Shown: positions 18,039 through 26,389 of the stretch, in pieces
Position numbering within the stretch: the stretch's first letter is position 1
Layout: every line of letters starts with the position of its first letter
DNA from: Candidatus Rokuibacteriota bacterium
GTDB taxonomy: Bacteria > Methylomirabilota > Methylomirabilia > Rokubacteriales > CSP1-6
DNA length: 64,000 nt
Assembly: GCA_003220265.1 (NCBI GenBank)
Contig: QHRW01000020.1
Location: 1-64,000 of the forward strand
Reading direction: 5' to 3'
The notes under the pieces: model-generated
Databases searched by the model: none
What the model saw: the letters and a program-made list of their open reading frames with translations, nothing else
Told to the model about the DNA's origin: nothing
Position numbers and translations under genes: made by a program

Positions 18039-18875
18039 ATGCCGGGAGGGGTCGACCTCCACTCGCACACGACGGCGTCCGACGGCGCGCGGTCGCCGCG
18101 GGAGCTCGTGCGACTGGCGGCCAAGCACGGCGTGCGCGTGCTGGCGGTGACCGATCACGATTCGACGTCGGGACTGCCGGAGGCGATCGACGAAGCGGCG
18201 CACCACGGCATCGAGATCGTGCCGGGTCTCGAGATCAACTGCGACGTGCCGGGCGCGGAGATCCATGTGCTCGGCTACTGCGTGGACTGGCGGGCCGAGT
18301 GGTTCGAGGCGTTCCTGGCCGGGCAGCGCGCCGAGCGCACCGCGCGCGTGCACCGCATCGTGGAGCGGCTGACCGAGCTGGGAGTACCGCTGACGGCCGA
18401 GGAAGTCTTCGCAATCTGCAAGGAGGGCTCGCCGGGCCGGCCGCACGTGGCGCAGGCGATGATCAAGCGCGGCTACGTGAAGTCGGTGCGCGAGGCCTTC
18501 GATCGCTACCTGCGTGCCGACGGCCCCGCCAACGTGCCGCGACGCCGGCTCACACCCATCGAGGCCGTCGCCGTGATCCGCCGCGCGCACGGTGTGCCCG
18601 TGCTGGCGCATCCCGGCCTCGCCGATCGCGACGCGCTGATTCCCGAGCTGGTGCAGGCGGGATTGGCCGGCATCGAGACCTACTATCCCGAGCACTCGGC
18701 GGGCCAGATCGAGGCCTACCGCGCGCTCTGCCGGACACACGACCTCGTCGCCACCGGCGGCTCGGACTATCACGGCCCCCACACCGGCCGCGCGAGCACG
18801 CTGGGCAGCCCCCACGTCCCGCTCAGCGTGTGGCATGAGCTGAGAGCGCGTGCCGAGCGCCTCGAGCGCGCGTGA
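18039..18875 (+). CDS. PHP-domain phosphoesterase
   Basis: The 278-residue protein shows the PHP metal-binding motifs in order: DLHSHTTASDG, VTDHDS, PGLEIN, LAHPG and GSDYHG. These ligate a two- or three-metal centre. It most resembles the YciV/RNase AM and 3',5'-nucleotide bisphosphate phosphatase group (TrpH-like), which act on nucleotides or RNA 5' ends. No polymerase domain is attached. The ATG begins MPGGVDLHSH, which puts the first motif at residue 6 as usual. Its TGA overlaps the next gene's GTG (GTGA). Confidence 0.88.
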   Translation: MPGGVDLHSHTTASDGARSPRELVRLAAKHGVRVLAVTDHDSTSGLPEAIDEAAHHGIEIVPGLEINCDVPGAEIHVLGYCVDWRAEWFEAFLAGQRAERTARVHRIVERLTELGVPLTAEEVFAICKEGSPGRPHVAQAMIKRGYVKSVREAFDRYLRADGPANVPRRRLTPIEAVAVIRRAHGVPVLAHPGLADRDALIPELVQAGLAGIETYYPEHSAGQIEAYRALCRTHDLVATGGSDYHGPHTGRASTLGSPHVPLSVWHELRARAERLERA

Positions 18876-19231
18876 ACGTTCAGATCTTCGGCTTCAAGGA
18901 CTGCCAGGACACGCGCAAGGCGCAGCGGTTCTTCGCCGAGCGGCGCATCGCCGTGCACTTCGTCGACCTCGACGAGCGCCCGGCCGCCAAGGGCGAGCTG
19001 CGGCGCTTCGCCGAGCGGCTCGGGCCGGCCGCGCTGATCGACAAGGAGGGCGCGCGGTTCAAGACGCTGGGGCTGCGCGTGGCGGGCGACTCGCCGCAAC
19101 GGCTGCTCGACCGCGCGCTCACGGAGCCGCGCCTGTTGAGGACGCCGCTCGTTCGCAACGGCGGCAAGGTGACGGTCGGCCACGCCCTCGACGACTGGCA
19201 GGGCTGGATCGACTCGGAGAAGACGGCATGA
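18872..19231 (+). CDS. Spx/ArsC-like thioredoxin-fold protein
   Basis: The 119-residue protein is of the arsenate reductase/Spx/YffB type. It starts with a beta strand and an active-site region FGFKDCQDTRKA (Cys11) in place of CxxC, then the cis-proline strand segment LLRTPLVRNGGKVTVG. Such small proteins reduce glutathionylated or arsenate-like substrates or bind other proteins. With only one active-site Cys visible and no RNA-polymerase-interaction evidence, a specific role cannot be assigned. It sits between the PHP and epoxide-hydrolase genes with 4-nt overlaps on both sides. Confidence 0.8.
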   Translation: MNVQIFGFKDCQDTRKAQRFFAERRIAVHFVDLDERPAAKGELRRFAERLGPAALIDKEGARFKTLGLRVAGDSPQRLLDRALTEPRLLRTPLVRNGGKVTVGHALDDWQGWIDSEKTA

Positions 19232-20373
19232 ATCCGAAGCCCTTCCAGCTCCACGTGCCCGACGACGTCCTGAACGACCTCCGCGCGCGGCTCGAGCGGG
19301 TGCGCTGGCCCGACGAGGCGCCGGGCGCCGGCTGGCAGCACGGCACGAGCCTGGCGTACATGAAGGAGCTCGTGGCCTACTGGCGCGAGCGCTACGACTG
19401 GCGTACGCACGAAGCGCGCCTGAACCGGTGGAAGCAGTTCACGGTGGCGCTGGGCGGCATCGACCTGCACTTCATCCACGAGCCCGGCGTGGGGCCCGCG
19501 CCGCTGCCGCTGCTGCTCTCGCACGGCTGGCCCGGCTCGATCGTGGAGTTCGAGCGCATCATCCCGCTGCTCACCGATCCGGCGCGCTTCGGCGGCGATC
19601 CGGCGGACGCCTTCACGGTCGTCGCGCCCTCGCTGCCGGGCTACACGCTGTCGTTCAAGTCGGGCCAGCCGCGCTTCGGCATCGTGGAGATCGCCGATCT
19701 CTTCGCCTCGTTGATGCGCGACGTCCTCGGCTACCGGCGCTTCGCCGCCCAGGGTGGGGACTGGGGCGCCTTCATCACCTCGGTGCTCGGCGCCAACCAT
19801 CCCGATGGGCTCGCCGGCATCCACGTGAACCTGCTCGCCGTGCGCCGTGACCAGGCGCTGCCGGCCAACCCGAGCGAGGAGGAGAAGACGTACCTCGAAG
19901 AGGTCACGCGCTGGATGCGCGAGGAGACCGGCTACATGCAGATCCAGGGCACCAGGCCGCAGACGCTCGCCTACGGGCTCAGCGACTCGCCGGTGGGCCT
20001 GGCCGCCTGGATCGTGGAGAAGTTCCGCACGTGGAGCGACTGCGGCGGTGACGTCGAGCGCCGCTTCTCCAAGGACACGCTGCTCACGAACGTGATGCTC
20101 TACTGGGTCACCGGCGCCATCGGCTCGTCGTTCTGGCCGTACTACGCGCGCCAGCACGGCCCGTGGCCGATCAGCGAGAAGCGCCCGGTCCGCGTGCCCA
20201 CCGCGTACGCGTCGTTCCCCTGCGAGATCCTCCATCCGCCGCGCGCGTGGGCCGAGCGCGTCTACAACATCCAGCGCTGGACCTCGATGCCGGCCGGCGG
20301 CCACTTCGCCGCGCTGGAAGAGCCCGAGGCCCTGGCAGCCGACGTCCGCGCGTTCTTCCGCGGCCTGCGCTGA
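19228..20373 (+). CDS. Epoxide hydrolase (alpha/beta hydrolase with EHN domain)
   Basis: The 381-residue protein starts with the epoxide hydrolase N-terminal (EHN) segment (FQLHVPDDVLNDLRARLERVRWPDE). It then shows the oxyanion HGWPGS, the nucleophile D178 in GGDWG and the catalytic H359 in GGHFAALE. It should open epoxides to diols through an ester intermediate with D178. Family members are cytosolic or microsomal-type enzymes of about this length. Its ATG overlaps the preceding stop as ATGA. The gene is convergent with the minus-strand gene ending at 20388. Confidence 0.92.
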   Translation: MNPKPFQLHVPDDVLNDLRARLERVRWPDEAPGAGWQHGTSLAYMKELVAYWRERYDWRTHEARLNRWKQFTVALGGIDLHFIHEPGVGPAPLPLLLSHGWPGSIVEFERIIPLLTDPARFGGDPADAFTVVAPSLPGYTLSFKSGQPRFGIVEIADLFASLMRDVLGYRRFAAQGGDWGAFITSVLGANHPDGLAGIHVNLLAVRRDQALPANPSEEEKTYLEEVTRWMREETGYMQIQGTRPQTLAYGLSDSPVGLAAWIVEKFRTWSDCGGDVERRFSKDTLLTNVMLYWVTGAIGSSFWPYYARQHGPWPISEKRPVRVPTAYASFPCEILHPPRAWAERVYNIQRWTSMPAGGHFAALEEPEALAADVRAFFRGLR

Positions 20374-20387
20374 TATCGCGCGCCCGT

Positions 20388-20816
20388 TCAGCGCCCGGTC
20401 GTCTTCCAGGTCGAAAGGCCGTTGCGGTCGTTCAGCGTGAGCCGCGCGGCGCCGTCGCGGTCGAGGCTCAGCTCGGCGCGGGGCTTGCCGCCCTTGTCGT
20501 AGAGGGTGAGGCCGGGCGCGCCGTGGGGCAGGGAGACGAGCCCCGCCCGCAGCTTGCCGCCGCGCTCGTTGAGCACGATGAGCGCGGCGCTGTTCTCGGT
20601 GCCGACGGTCAGGCGCGGCATGCCGTCGGTGTCCTTGAAGCGCAGGACGACCGACTGCTCGCCGTCCACCCTCAGCTCCGCGCGCGTGCGGCCGGCGGCG
20701 TCACGGAGCACGAAGCGCTCGGCTTCGACGACGCGCGGGCCCGACCTCTGGCCCATGAGCGCGATGGCGGCGAGACCGAGCGCGGCCACGCACATCAGGT
20801 TCTTGGCGTCGATCAT
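20388..20816 (-). CDS. Membrane-anchored repeat protein of unknown function
   Basis: The 142-residue product has one N-terminal hydrophobic segment (about residues 6-21, CVAALGLAAIALMG) that serves as a signal or anchor. About five short repeats of the pattern xLxDxxGxxRAELxV follow, such as LRDAAGRTRAEL, LYDKGGKPRAEL and LNDRNG. The regular 20-25-residue repeat suggests a beta-helix or beta-solenoid outside the membrane. No known family is recognised. The ATG at 20816 has a G-run 6 nt upstream; a GTG at 20822 overlapping the thioesterase stop is possible. It is coupled to the thioesterase gene. Confidence 0.65.
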   Translation of the reverse strand: MIDAKNLMCVAALGLAAIALMGQRSGPRVVEAERFVLRDAAGRTRAELRVDGEQSVVLRFKDTDGMPRLTVGTENSAALIVLNERGGKLRAGLVSLPHGAPGLTLYDKGGKPRAELSLDRDGAARLTLNDRNGLSTWKTTGR

Positions 20817-20818
20817 GT

Positions 20819-21658
20819 TCACCCCCCCTGGACGTAGGCGGGAAAGACGCGCCGTATGACGGCGGCGTCGTTGACGGCCAGCATGCCCGTGGCCAGCCGG
20901 CGCGCGGCGCCGCGCACGGCGACGAACGTGATCGTAGCGCTGGCGACGATGCCGCCGGACGCGTCGCGCGCGCTGATCGCCGTGTCCCAGTAGCGCGCGT
21001 CGCCGGCGCGCGGGCGCGCGGTGGCACGCGCGCCGGCGATCGTGACGGGCTTGTCGGCGGGCGCGTCCGCGTGGAGCGCCACCCGAAGCTCGGTCGTCAT
21101 GCCGGACTCGCCGGTGGCGAGCGCGCCGAGCCAGAAGGCCGCCTCGTCGAGCAGCGTGGTGAGGGCGAGTGGGCTCAGCGTGCCGTCCGTCCGGCGAAAG
21201 CCCGGCCGCGGCGTCCACGTGCCGCCCACGGCCGTCTCGTCGGCGCGCAACTGCACCGCGAGGCCCAGCGGATTGTCGGACCCGCACGCAAAGCAGCCGC
21301 GGGAGATCGGCAGCGCCATGGCGTCCGCCGCGGGCGCCTCGATCGCCTCATCGGGACGTGGCGGGGCATCCTCGATCGAGCCCTGGACGAGCGTGGTGGC
21401 GCCCTCGGCCAGCGTGAAGCGCGCGCCCCCGTCCGCGCCGGCCACGCGCAGCGCGAGGGGCGCGCCGAGGGGCACGCGCTTGAGATAGTGCCCGCGCAGC
21501 GTGCGGGGCGTCGCGCGGCCGGCGACGAGGTCGAACGCGGCCAGCACGCTGCCGCCGTGCGCGGTCTCGGGGAGGCCCTGGAAGGCGCGGTCGAGCGTCA
21601 GCACGCGCTCGTCGCCGGTGCCCGCGAGCGCGGCGCGCAGCGCGTCGGTTGTCGTCAT
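20819..21658 (-). CDS. Double hotdog-fold thioesterase-like protein
   Basis: The 279-residue protein appears to contain two hotdog-like halves. The first carries FQGLPETAHGGSVLAAFD and the second CFACGSDNPLGL followed by LTTLLDEAAFW. Both are typical of acyl-CoA thioesterase/PaaI-like proteins, with the helix Asp/Glu in the second half (LLDEAAFW). It probably hydrolyses or binds acyl-CoA; the substrate is unknown. It is the first gene of a two-gene minus-strand unit with the repeat protein and is divergent from the MFS transporter gene, whose start is only 25 nt away. Confidence 0.7.
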   Translation of the reverse strand: MTTTDALRAALAGTGDERVLTLDRAFQGLPETAHGGSVLAAFDLVAGRATPRTLRGHYLKRVPLGAPLALRVAGADGGARFTLAEGATTLVQGSIEDAPPRPDEAIEAPAADAMALPISRGCFACGSDNPLGLAVQLRADETAVGGTWTPRPGFRRTDGTLSPLALTTLLDEAAFWLGALATGESGMTTELRVALHADAPADKPVTIAGARATARPRAGDARYWDTAISARDASGGIVASATITFVAVRGAARRLATGMLAVNDAAVIRRVFPAYVQGG

Positions 21659-21682
21659 GCCGGGACGATAACACGCCGTAAA

Positions 21683-22867
21683 ATGTCAGACGTGCCGCCT
21701 CTGCCCAGCCCCCGCCTGTTCGTGCAGGCGACGGTCACCAACTTCTTCTTCTTCCTGAGCATGAACGGCTTCGTGCTGCTGCCGCTCTACATCCAGCAGC
21801 TCGGCGGCACCGAGATCGAGATCGGCTTCGTCATGGGGCTCTATAGCGGCGTTGGCATCGTGTGCCAGCCGCTCATCGGGCCGTGGGTGGACGTCATCGG
21901 CCGTCGGCCCTTCATGCTGGCGGGCGTGGCGCTGAACATCGCCGGCTCGCTGCTGGCCGCGCTGCCGGGCGGCGTGCCGCTGCTGGCGCTGGTGCGCGTG
22001 GTCCAGGGGCTGGCCTTCTCCACGTTCTTCGTCGGCGCTTTCTCCTATGTCGTGGACATCATCCCGGCCGCGCAGCGCGGGTGGGCGCTCGGCATCTACG
22101 GCGTCTCCGGCTTCGTGTCCACGGCCTTCGCGCCGCTGCTCGGCGAGTGGATCGTGCGCCGCTCGGGCTTCCGCACGCTGTTCGTCGTCTCGGCCATGCT
22201 CGGGCTCGTGACGGCGGCGCTGGTGTGGCCGGTGCGCGAGGCGCGGCGCGACGCCGTGCTGCGCCTGGCCCCGGGCCACATGCGCGCGGCGCTGGAGGAC
22301 GTCGTGCGCCTGCCGATGCTCGTGTCGGTCTTCTTCGGCCTCGGCTCGGGCACCATCTTCGCGTTCATGCCGACGTTTGCCGAGGACCTCGGCGTGACGA
22401 CGCTGGCCCTCTTCTACACGGGCTACGCCGCCGCGGCCATCGCGGTGCGCGTGGCGGGCGGGCGGCTGATCGACACCCGCGGCCGCCGCGCCGTGATCGT
22501 GCCCTCGATGTTCCTGCAGGCCTCCGGCGCGCTGCTGCTGGCCGCGCTCGGCGTGCTGGTGACACGCACGAGCGCGACGCCGGTCGTGCCCTCGCTCGTC
22601 CTCGCTGGCCTCATCTCGGGCGCCGCCCACGGCTTTCTCTACCCCGGGCTGGCCGCCCTCGTCACCGACGACACGCCGGAGGCGCGGCGGGCGTCGGTGG
22701 TGGGCCTGTTCAGCGCGATGTTCCTGGTGGGCCAGACGACCGGGGCCTTTCTCTTCGGCTGGGTCGCGCACGCGGCCGGCTACGCCATCATGTGGTCCGC
22801 CCTCACCGTGCTGCTCACGCTGGGCGGCGCGCTCTCGACGCGCCTGGCCCGTCCGCCGGCCCGCTGA
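21683..22867 (+). CDS. Major facilitator superfamily transporter
   Basis: The 394-residue protein has twelve predicted membrane helices. The MFS loop motif between helices 2 and 3 reads GPWVDVIGRRPFM (GxxxDxxGRR), and a weaker copy (GGRLIDTRGRRAVI) appears between helices 8 and 9. It is an inner-membrane secondary transporter, probably a drug or metabolite exporter. Substrate cannot be assigned. The ATG at 21683 follows a short AT-rich stretch (CGTAAAATG) with no Shine-Dalgarno. The next gene starts about 110 nt later. Confidence 0.88.
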   Translation: MSDVPPLPSPRLFVQATVTNFFFFLSMNGFVLLPLYIQQLGGTEIEIGFVMGLYSGVGIVCQPLIGPWVDVIGRRPFMLAGVALNIAGSLLAALPGGVPLLALVRVVQGLAFSTFFVGAFSYVVDIIPAAQRGWALGIYGVSGFVSTAFAPLLGEWIVRRSGFRTLFVVSAMLGLVTAALVWPVREARRDAVLRLAPGHMRAALEDVVRLPMLVSVFFGLGSGTIFAFMPTFAEDLGVTTLALFYTGYAAAAIAVRVAGGRLIDTRGRRAVIVPSMFLQASGALLLAALGVLVTRTSATPVVPSLVLAGLISGAAHGFLYPGLAALVTDDTPEARRASVVGLFSAMFLVGQTTGAFLFGWVAHAAGYAIMWSALTVLLTLGGALSTRLARPPAR

Positions 22868-22933
22868 GCGCGCGCGGCGAAGTATACTGGCGGCGCCGCC
22901 CCAGACGGAAACGCCCCGGGAAAGGGGAGCCGC

Positions 22934-22975
22934 ATGCGCATCACGATCCGCACTGCCGCGCGCGTCGAGGCCTGA
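22934..22975 (+). CDS. Possible 13-codon leader peptide coupled to the AAA ATPase
   Basis: A 13-residue open frame (MRITIRTAARVEA) is preceded by AAAGGGGAG and ends in TGA, which overlaps the ATG of the AAA ATPase gene (TGATG). The AAA gene has no Shine-Dalgarno of its own, so its translation may depend on ribosomes finishing this mini-frame. A TATACT at 22883-22888 could be a -10 element for this transcript. Whether the peptide itself matters is unknown. Confidence 0.4.
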   Translation: MRITIRTAARVEA

Positions 22976-23916
22976 TGTCACGCCTGCCCGCGGACGATCT
23001 GCAGTGGGCGCTCCAGCGCCGCCTCGAGGACGTCTTCGCCAAGCTCGGCGAGAAGTTCGGCGACCTCACCGGCCGCATCGAGACCGAGATCCACCCCGAG
23101 GTGTCGTTCGACGAGGTGGGCGGGCTCAAGGCGGCCAAGGAGATGCTGCGCGGCTTCGCGCGGGCGCTGACGAGCCCCGAGTCGTACGAGCGCTGGGGTA
23201 TCTCGCCCCCGAAGGGCCTGCTGCTCTACGGGCCGCCCGGCACCGGCAAGTCCAAGCTGGCGCGCGCGCTGGCCACCGCCGCCGGCGCGATCTTCTACCA
23301 CGTGAAGCTGATGAACCTGACCTCGAAGGTCGGCGCCAACACCGGCGAGCTCTTGCAGGAGATCCTTCGCATCGCCGGCGGCGAGGGCAAGGCCGTCCTC
23401 TTCCTCGACGAGGCGGAGGCGCTCTCGCTCGAGCACCTGCTGCCGCCGCCGGCCGCCCGCGAGGCCAGCGCGCGCCTGGTGGCCGCGCTCTGCGAAAAGC
23501 TGGACGCGCAGCGGCCGGGCAGCCGTGTGCTCGTGGTCGGCGCCACCAGCCGCACCGACGCGATCGACGCCGAGCTGGTGGCGCCGGGCCGGCTCGATCA
23601 CCTGGTGGAGGTGCCGCTGCCGGACGCCGAGGCCCAGCGCGAGATCATGGAGCTGATCAAGGCGCGCATGGAGCGCAACGCCGGCCGCCCGCTGTTCGAG
23701 CCGATCGACTACCGCAAGGTGCTGCCCGTCATGGGTGGCATGAGCGGCGCCGACATCTCGGAGCTCCTGCGCCGCGCGCTGGAGGCCAAGGTGCACCAGA
23801 GCGCCGACGGCGCCGAGCCGGGCCCGGTTTCCACCGACGACCTCCTCCTCTCGATCGATGCCTACAAACGAGTGCGGGGCGTGGTCGAAAAAATCCGCTA
23901 CGGCCAGTATCTCTAG
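22975..23916 (+). CDS. AAA-family ATPase, soluble
   Basis: The 313-residue protein has one AAA+ module. Walker A is GPPGTGKSK (about residues 85-93), Walker B is VLFLDEAEAL, sensor 1 is VVGATSRTD and the arginine-finger region is APGRLDHLVEVPLP. A helical lid follows (MSGADISELLRRALEAK). The order matches proteasome-ATPase/FtsH/Cdc48-type classic AAA proteins, but no protease or membrane domain is attached. The N-terminal 40 residues are helical, rich in charged residues, and may bind substrate. It should act as an ATP-driven remodelling factor; its target is unknown. Confidence 0.88.
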   Translation: MSRLPADDLQWALQRRLEDVFAKLGEKFGDLTGRIETEIHPEVSFDEVGGLKAAKEMLRGFARALTSPESYERWGISPPKGLLLYGPPGTGKSKLARALATAAGAIFYHVKLMNLTSKVGANTGELLQEILRIAGGEGKAVLFLDEAEALSLEHLLPPPAAREASARLVAALCEKLDAQRPGSRVLVVGATSRTDAIDAELVAPGRLDHLVEVPLPDAEAQREIMELIKARMERNAGRPLFEPIDYRKVLPVMGGMSGADISELLRRALEAKVHQSADGAEPGPVSTDDLLLSIDAYKRVRGVVEKIRYGQYL

Positions 23917-24323
23917 TGATCGCGTCGGCCAAGATTCGGGTGCGGTATCAAGAGACGGATTGCATGAAGGTCGTGTACTACGGGAATTACTTGACGTACT
24001 TCGAGGTGGGGCGGGTCGAGTACTTGCGGCAGCAGGGAGTGCCGATGTCGGAGGTCGATCAGAAGGTGCACCTGCCGGTGGTCGAGGCCACCGTGCGCTA
24101 CGTGCGGCCGGCGCGGCTCGACGACCTGCTCGAGGTGCGCTGCTGGGTCAGCGAGCGCAAGCGCGCCAGCTTTCGCTTCGCGTACGCGCTTGCCGACGAG
24201 GCGGGCCAGACGATGGCCACCGGCGCCACGCTGCACGCCTGCTGGGACCCGGCCACGAGCAAGATGATCGCGATCCCCGAGTGGCTGGTGAAGATCATGC
24301 CCGTCGCGGAAAACGGCGCATGA
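23916..24323 (+). CDS. YbgC/FadM-type acyl-CoA thioesterase
   Basis: The 135-residue hotdog protein has the 4HBT pattern RYQETDCMKVVYYGNYLTYFE near its N-terminus. The usual catalytic Asp (D in ETDCM) and the GNY-YFE helix are present. It should hydrolyse acyl-CoA thioesters. In many bacteria ybgC lies with tol-pal, but here it is about 19 kb away from tolQ. The GTG start overlaps the AAA stop by one base (TAGTG), so it is coupled to the AAA gene. Confidence 0.88.
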   Translation: MIASAKIRVRYQETDCMKVVYYGNYLTYFEVGRVEYLRQQGVPMSEVDQKVHLPVVEATVRYVRPARLDDLLEVRCWVSERKRASFRFAYALADEAGQTMATGATLHACWDPATSKMIAIPEWLVKIMPVAENGA

Positions 24324-24366
24324 GCGTGCGATTGTAAAAGCTCCATCTGGCCCGACGGGACGTGAT

Positions 24367-26367
24367 TTGAGACTGGCGCGGTCGCAAATTCGCCGGTACG
24401 ATCCAGGGACGTTGTCGCGCCTCACAGCGTTCGTCCAATTGACTGGCCTCCGGCAGTACGGGATTCCACTCGTCGCCGTTCTCGTGGCGGCCCTGCTGCG
24501 CGCCGCGCTCGAGCCCCTGTGGGGCGCGCGCCTGCCGTTCTTTACCTTCTATCCGGCCGTGATGCTGAGCGCGTGGTGCAGCGGCTTCCGCGCCGGCGTC
24601 CTCGCCACGCTGGTCTCCACGCTGGTCATCGACTTCCTGTGGCTGGAGAAGGTCTTCGACCTCACGAGCAGCCGCGACGCGGGCGAACTCGTCGCCGTCG
24701 CGCTCTTCGTGATCGTCGGCGTCGGGATCTCGGGGGCCGCCGAGTCGGCCCATCGCTACCGCCGCCGGCTGGAGGCGACGGCGGCGGCCGAGCGGCGGCT
24801 GCTGCAGGAGCGCATGGCCCTGCTCGAGTGCACGAACCAGGGACTGTTCGGCGTGGATCGCGAGGGGCGCTGCACGTTCATCAACCGCGCGTGCGCCGAG
24901 ATGCTGGGCTGGCGGACCGACGAGGTGCTGGGGCACGACATGCACGGGCTCCTGCACCCGCGCCGCCGCGACGGCCGGCCGTACCCGCGCGAGGAGTGCG
25001 CGATCGTCCGCGCGGTCGAGCTCGGCGCCTCCGCCGTCGTCACCGACGAGTTCGTCTGCCGCCGCGACGGCACGTCGTTCGCCGCCGAGTACGCGGCGCA
25101 GCCGCTGGTCGTGGACGGCCGCATCGTCGGCAGCATCGTCGCGCTGAGCGACCTCACCCAGCGGCGGAGCACCGAGGCCGAGATCGGCCGCCTCCTCGAC
25201 GCCGAGCGCGCCGCGCGCGCCGACGCCGAGGCGGCCAACCGCGCCAAGGACGAGTTCCTGGCCGTGCTCTCGCACGAGCTGCGCACGCCGCTCACCGCCA
25301 TGCTGGGCTGGATCGCGCTCCTGCGTCCGGGGCGGCTGCCGGCCGACCGCACGCGCTACGCGCTCGACGTCATCGAGCGCAACGCGCGCATGCAGGCGCA
25401 GCTCATCAACGACCTGCTGGACGTCTCGCGCATCGTGGCCGGGAAGATGGAGCTGGACCGGCTCTCGGTGGACCTGGCCGGCGTGGTGCTGCGCGTGGTC
25501 GAGAGCGTGCAGCGCGAGGCCGAGGCCAAGCACATCCGGGTGACGACCGCCGTCGATCCGGCCGCCGGGCCGGTGCTGGGTGACGCCACGCGGCTCGAGC
25601 AGGTGATCGGCAACATCATGGCCAACGCCATCAAGTTCACGCCGTCGGAGGGTGTGATCGAGGTGGCGCTCGATCGCCACCGCGGGCGGGCGCGCCTGCG
25701 CGTGACCGACAGCGGCCCCGGCATCGCGCCCGACGTGCTGCCGCACGTCTTCGAGCGCTTCCGCCAGGCCGAGAGCAGCAGCCGCCGGCGCCACGAGGGG
25801 CTGGGCCTCGGCCTCGCCATCGTGCGTCACCTCGTCGAGACCCACGGCGGCACCGTGCGCGCCGAGAACGGCGCCGACGGCGGGGCGATCTTCACCGTGG
25901 AGCTGCCGCTGCTGGCCGTGCGCCCGCGCGCGACCGAGCCGGCGCCGGGCGCCGAGCCGGCGGCGGCGCCGGTGCGCCTGGACGGCCTCAGCGTGCTGCT
26001 CGTCGAGGACCATGCCGACTCGCGCGAGACGATCGCGCTCACGCTGGAGTCGTCCGGGGCCGAGGTGACCGCGGTGCCGGCGGTGGCCGACGCGCTCGCC
26101 GTCCTGCGCGTGCGCAGCGTGGATCTCCTGGTGAGCGACCTCGGGATGCCGGGCGCCGACGGCTTCGACCTCATCCGCCGCGTGCGCTGGCAGGAGAACC
26201 GCGGCGGCCGCCCGCGGCTGCCGGCCATCGCGCTGACCGCGTACGCCAGCGCCGAGGACCGCGAGCGCGCGCTGGCCGCCGGCTACGACGCCCACGTGGC
26301 CAAGCCGGTGGACGTGGACGAGCTCGGCACGGTGGTGACCCGGCTGGCGCTCCGAACTCGCGTATAA
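24367..26367 (+). CDS. Hybrid sensor histidine kinase with C-terminal receiver
   Basis: The 666-residue protein starts with three to four membrane helices of a DUF4118/KdpD-like sensor (residues 30-120). A PAS domain (about 145-275), a HisKA domain with phospho-His H303 (VLSHELRTPL), and an ATPase domain with N- and G-boxes (NAIKFTP, DSGPGIAP, GLGLGLAIVRHL) follow. The receiver domain has phospho-acceptor D591 (VSDLGMP) and the lysine in AKPVD. No separate output gene is next to it, so signalling probably passes to other proteins by phosphorelay. The TTG start at 24367 with GGGA upstream is the best available. Confidence 0.9.
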   Translation: MRLARSQIRRYDPGTLSRLTAFVQLTGLRQYGIPLVAVLVAALLRAALEPLWGARLPFFTFYPAVMLSAWCSGFRAGVLATLVSTLVIDFLWLEKVFDLTSSRDAGELVAVALFVIVGVGISGAAESAHRYRRRLEATAAAERRLLQERMALLECTNQGLFGVDREGRCTFINRACAEMLGWRTDEVLGHDMHGLLHPRRRDGRPYPREECAIVRAVELGASAVVTDEFVCRRDGTSFAAEYAAQPLVVDGRIVGSIVALSDLTQRRSTEAEIGRLLDAERAARADAEAANRAKDEFLAVLSHELRTPLTAMLGWIALLRPGRLPADRTRYALDVIERNARMQAQLINDLLDVSRIVAGKMELDRLSVDLAGVVLRVVESVQREAEAKHIRVTTAVDPAAGPVLGDATRLEQVIGNIMANAIKFTPSEGVIEVALDRHRGRARLRVTDSGPGIAPDVLPHVFERFRQAESSSRRRHEGLGLGLAIVRHLVETHGGTVRAENGADGGAIFTVELPLLAVRPRATEPAPGAEPAAAPVRLDGLSVLLVEDHADSRETIALTLESSGAEVTAVPAVADALAVLRVRSVDLLVSDLGMPGADGFDLIRRVRWQENRGGRPRLPAIALTAYASAEDRERALAAGYDAHVAKPVDVDELGTVVTRLALRTRV

Positions 26368-26368
26368 T
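26363..26368 (+). promoter_or_regulatory. Perfect -10 hexamer (TATAAT) for the ABC operon
   Basis: TATAAT overlaps the stop codon of the kinase gene and lies 21 nt before the ATG of the ABC ATPase gene. No good -35 is visible at 16-18 nt, and no Shine-Dalgarno is obvious before the ATG, so the leader would be short (about 15 nt). Confidence 0.4.
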
Positions 26369-26389
26369 AGCCCGCCGGTTCGGCCCCAT

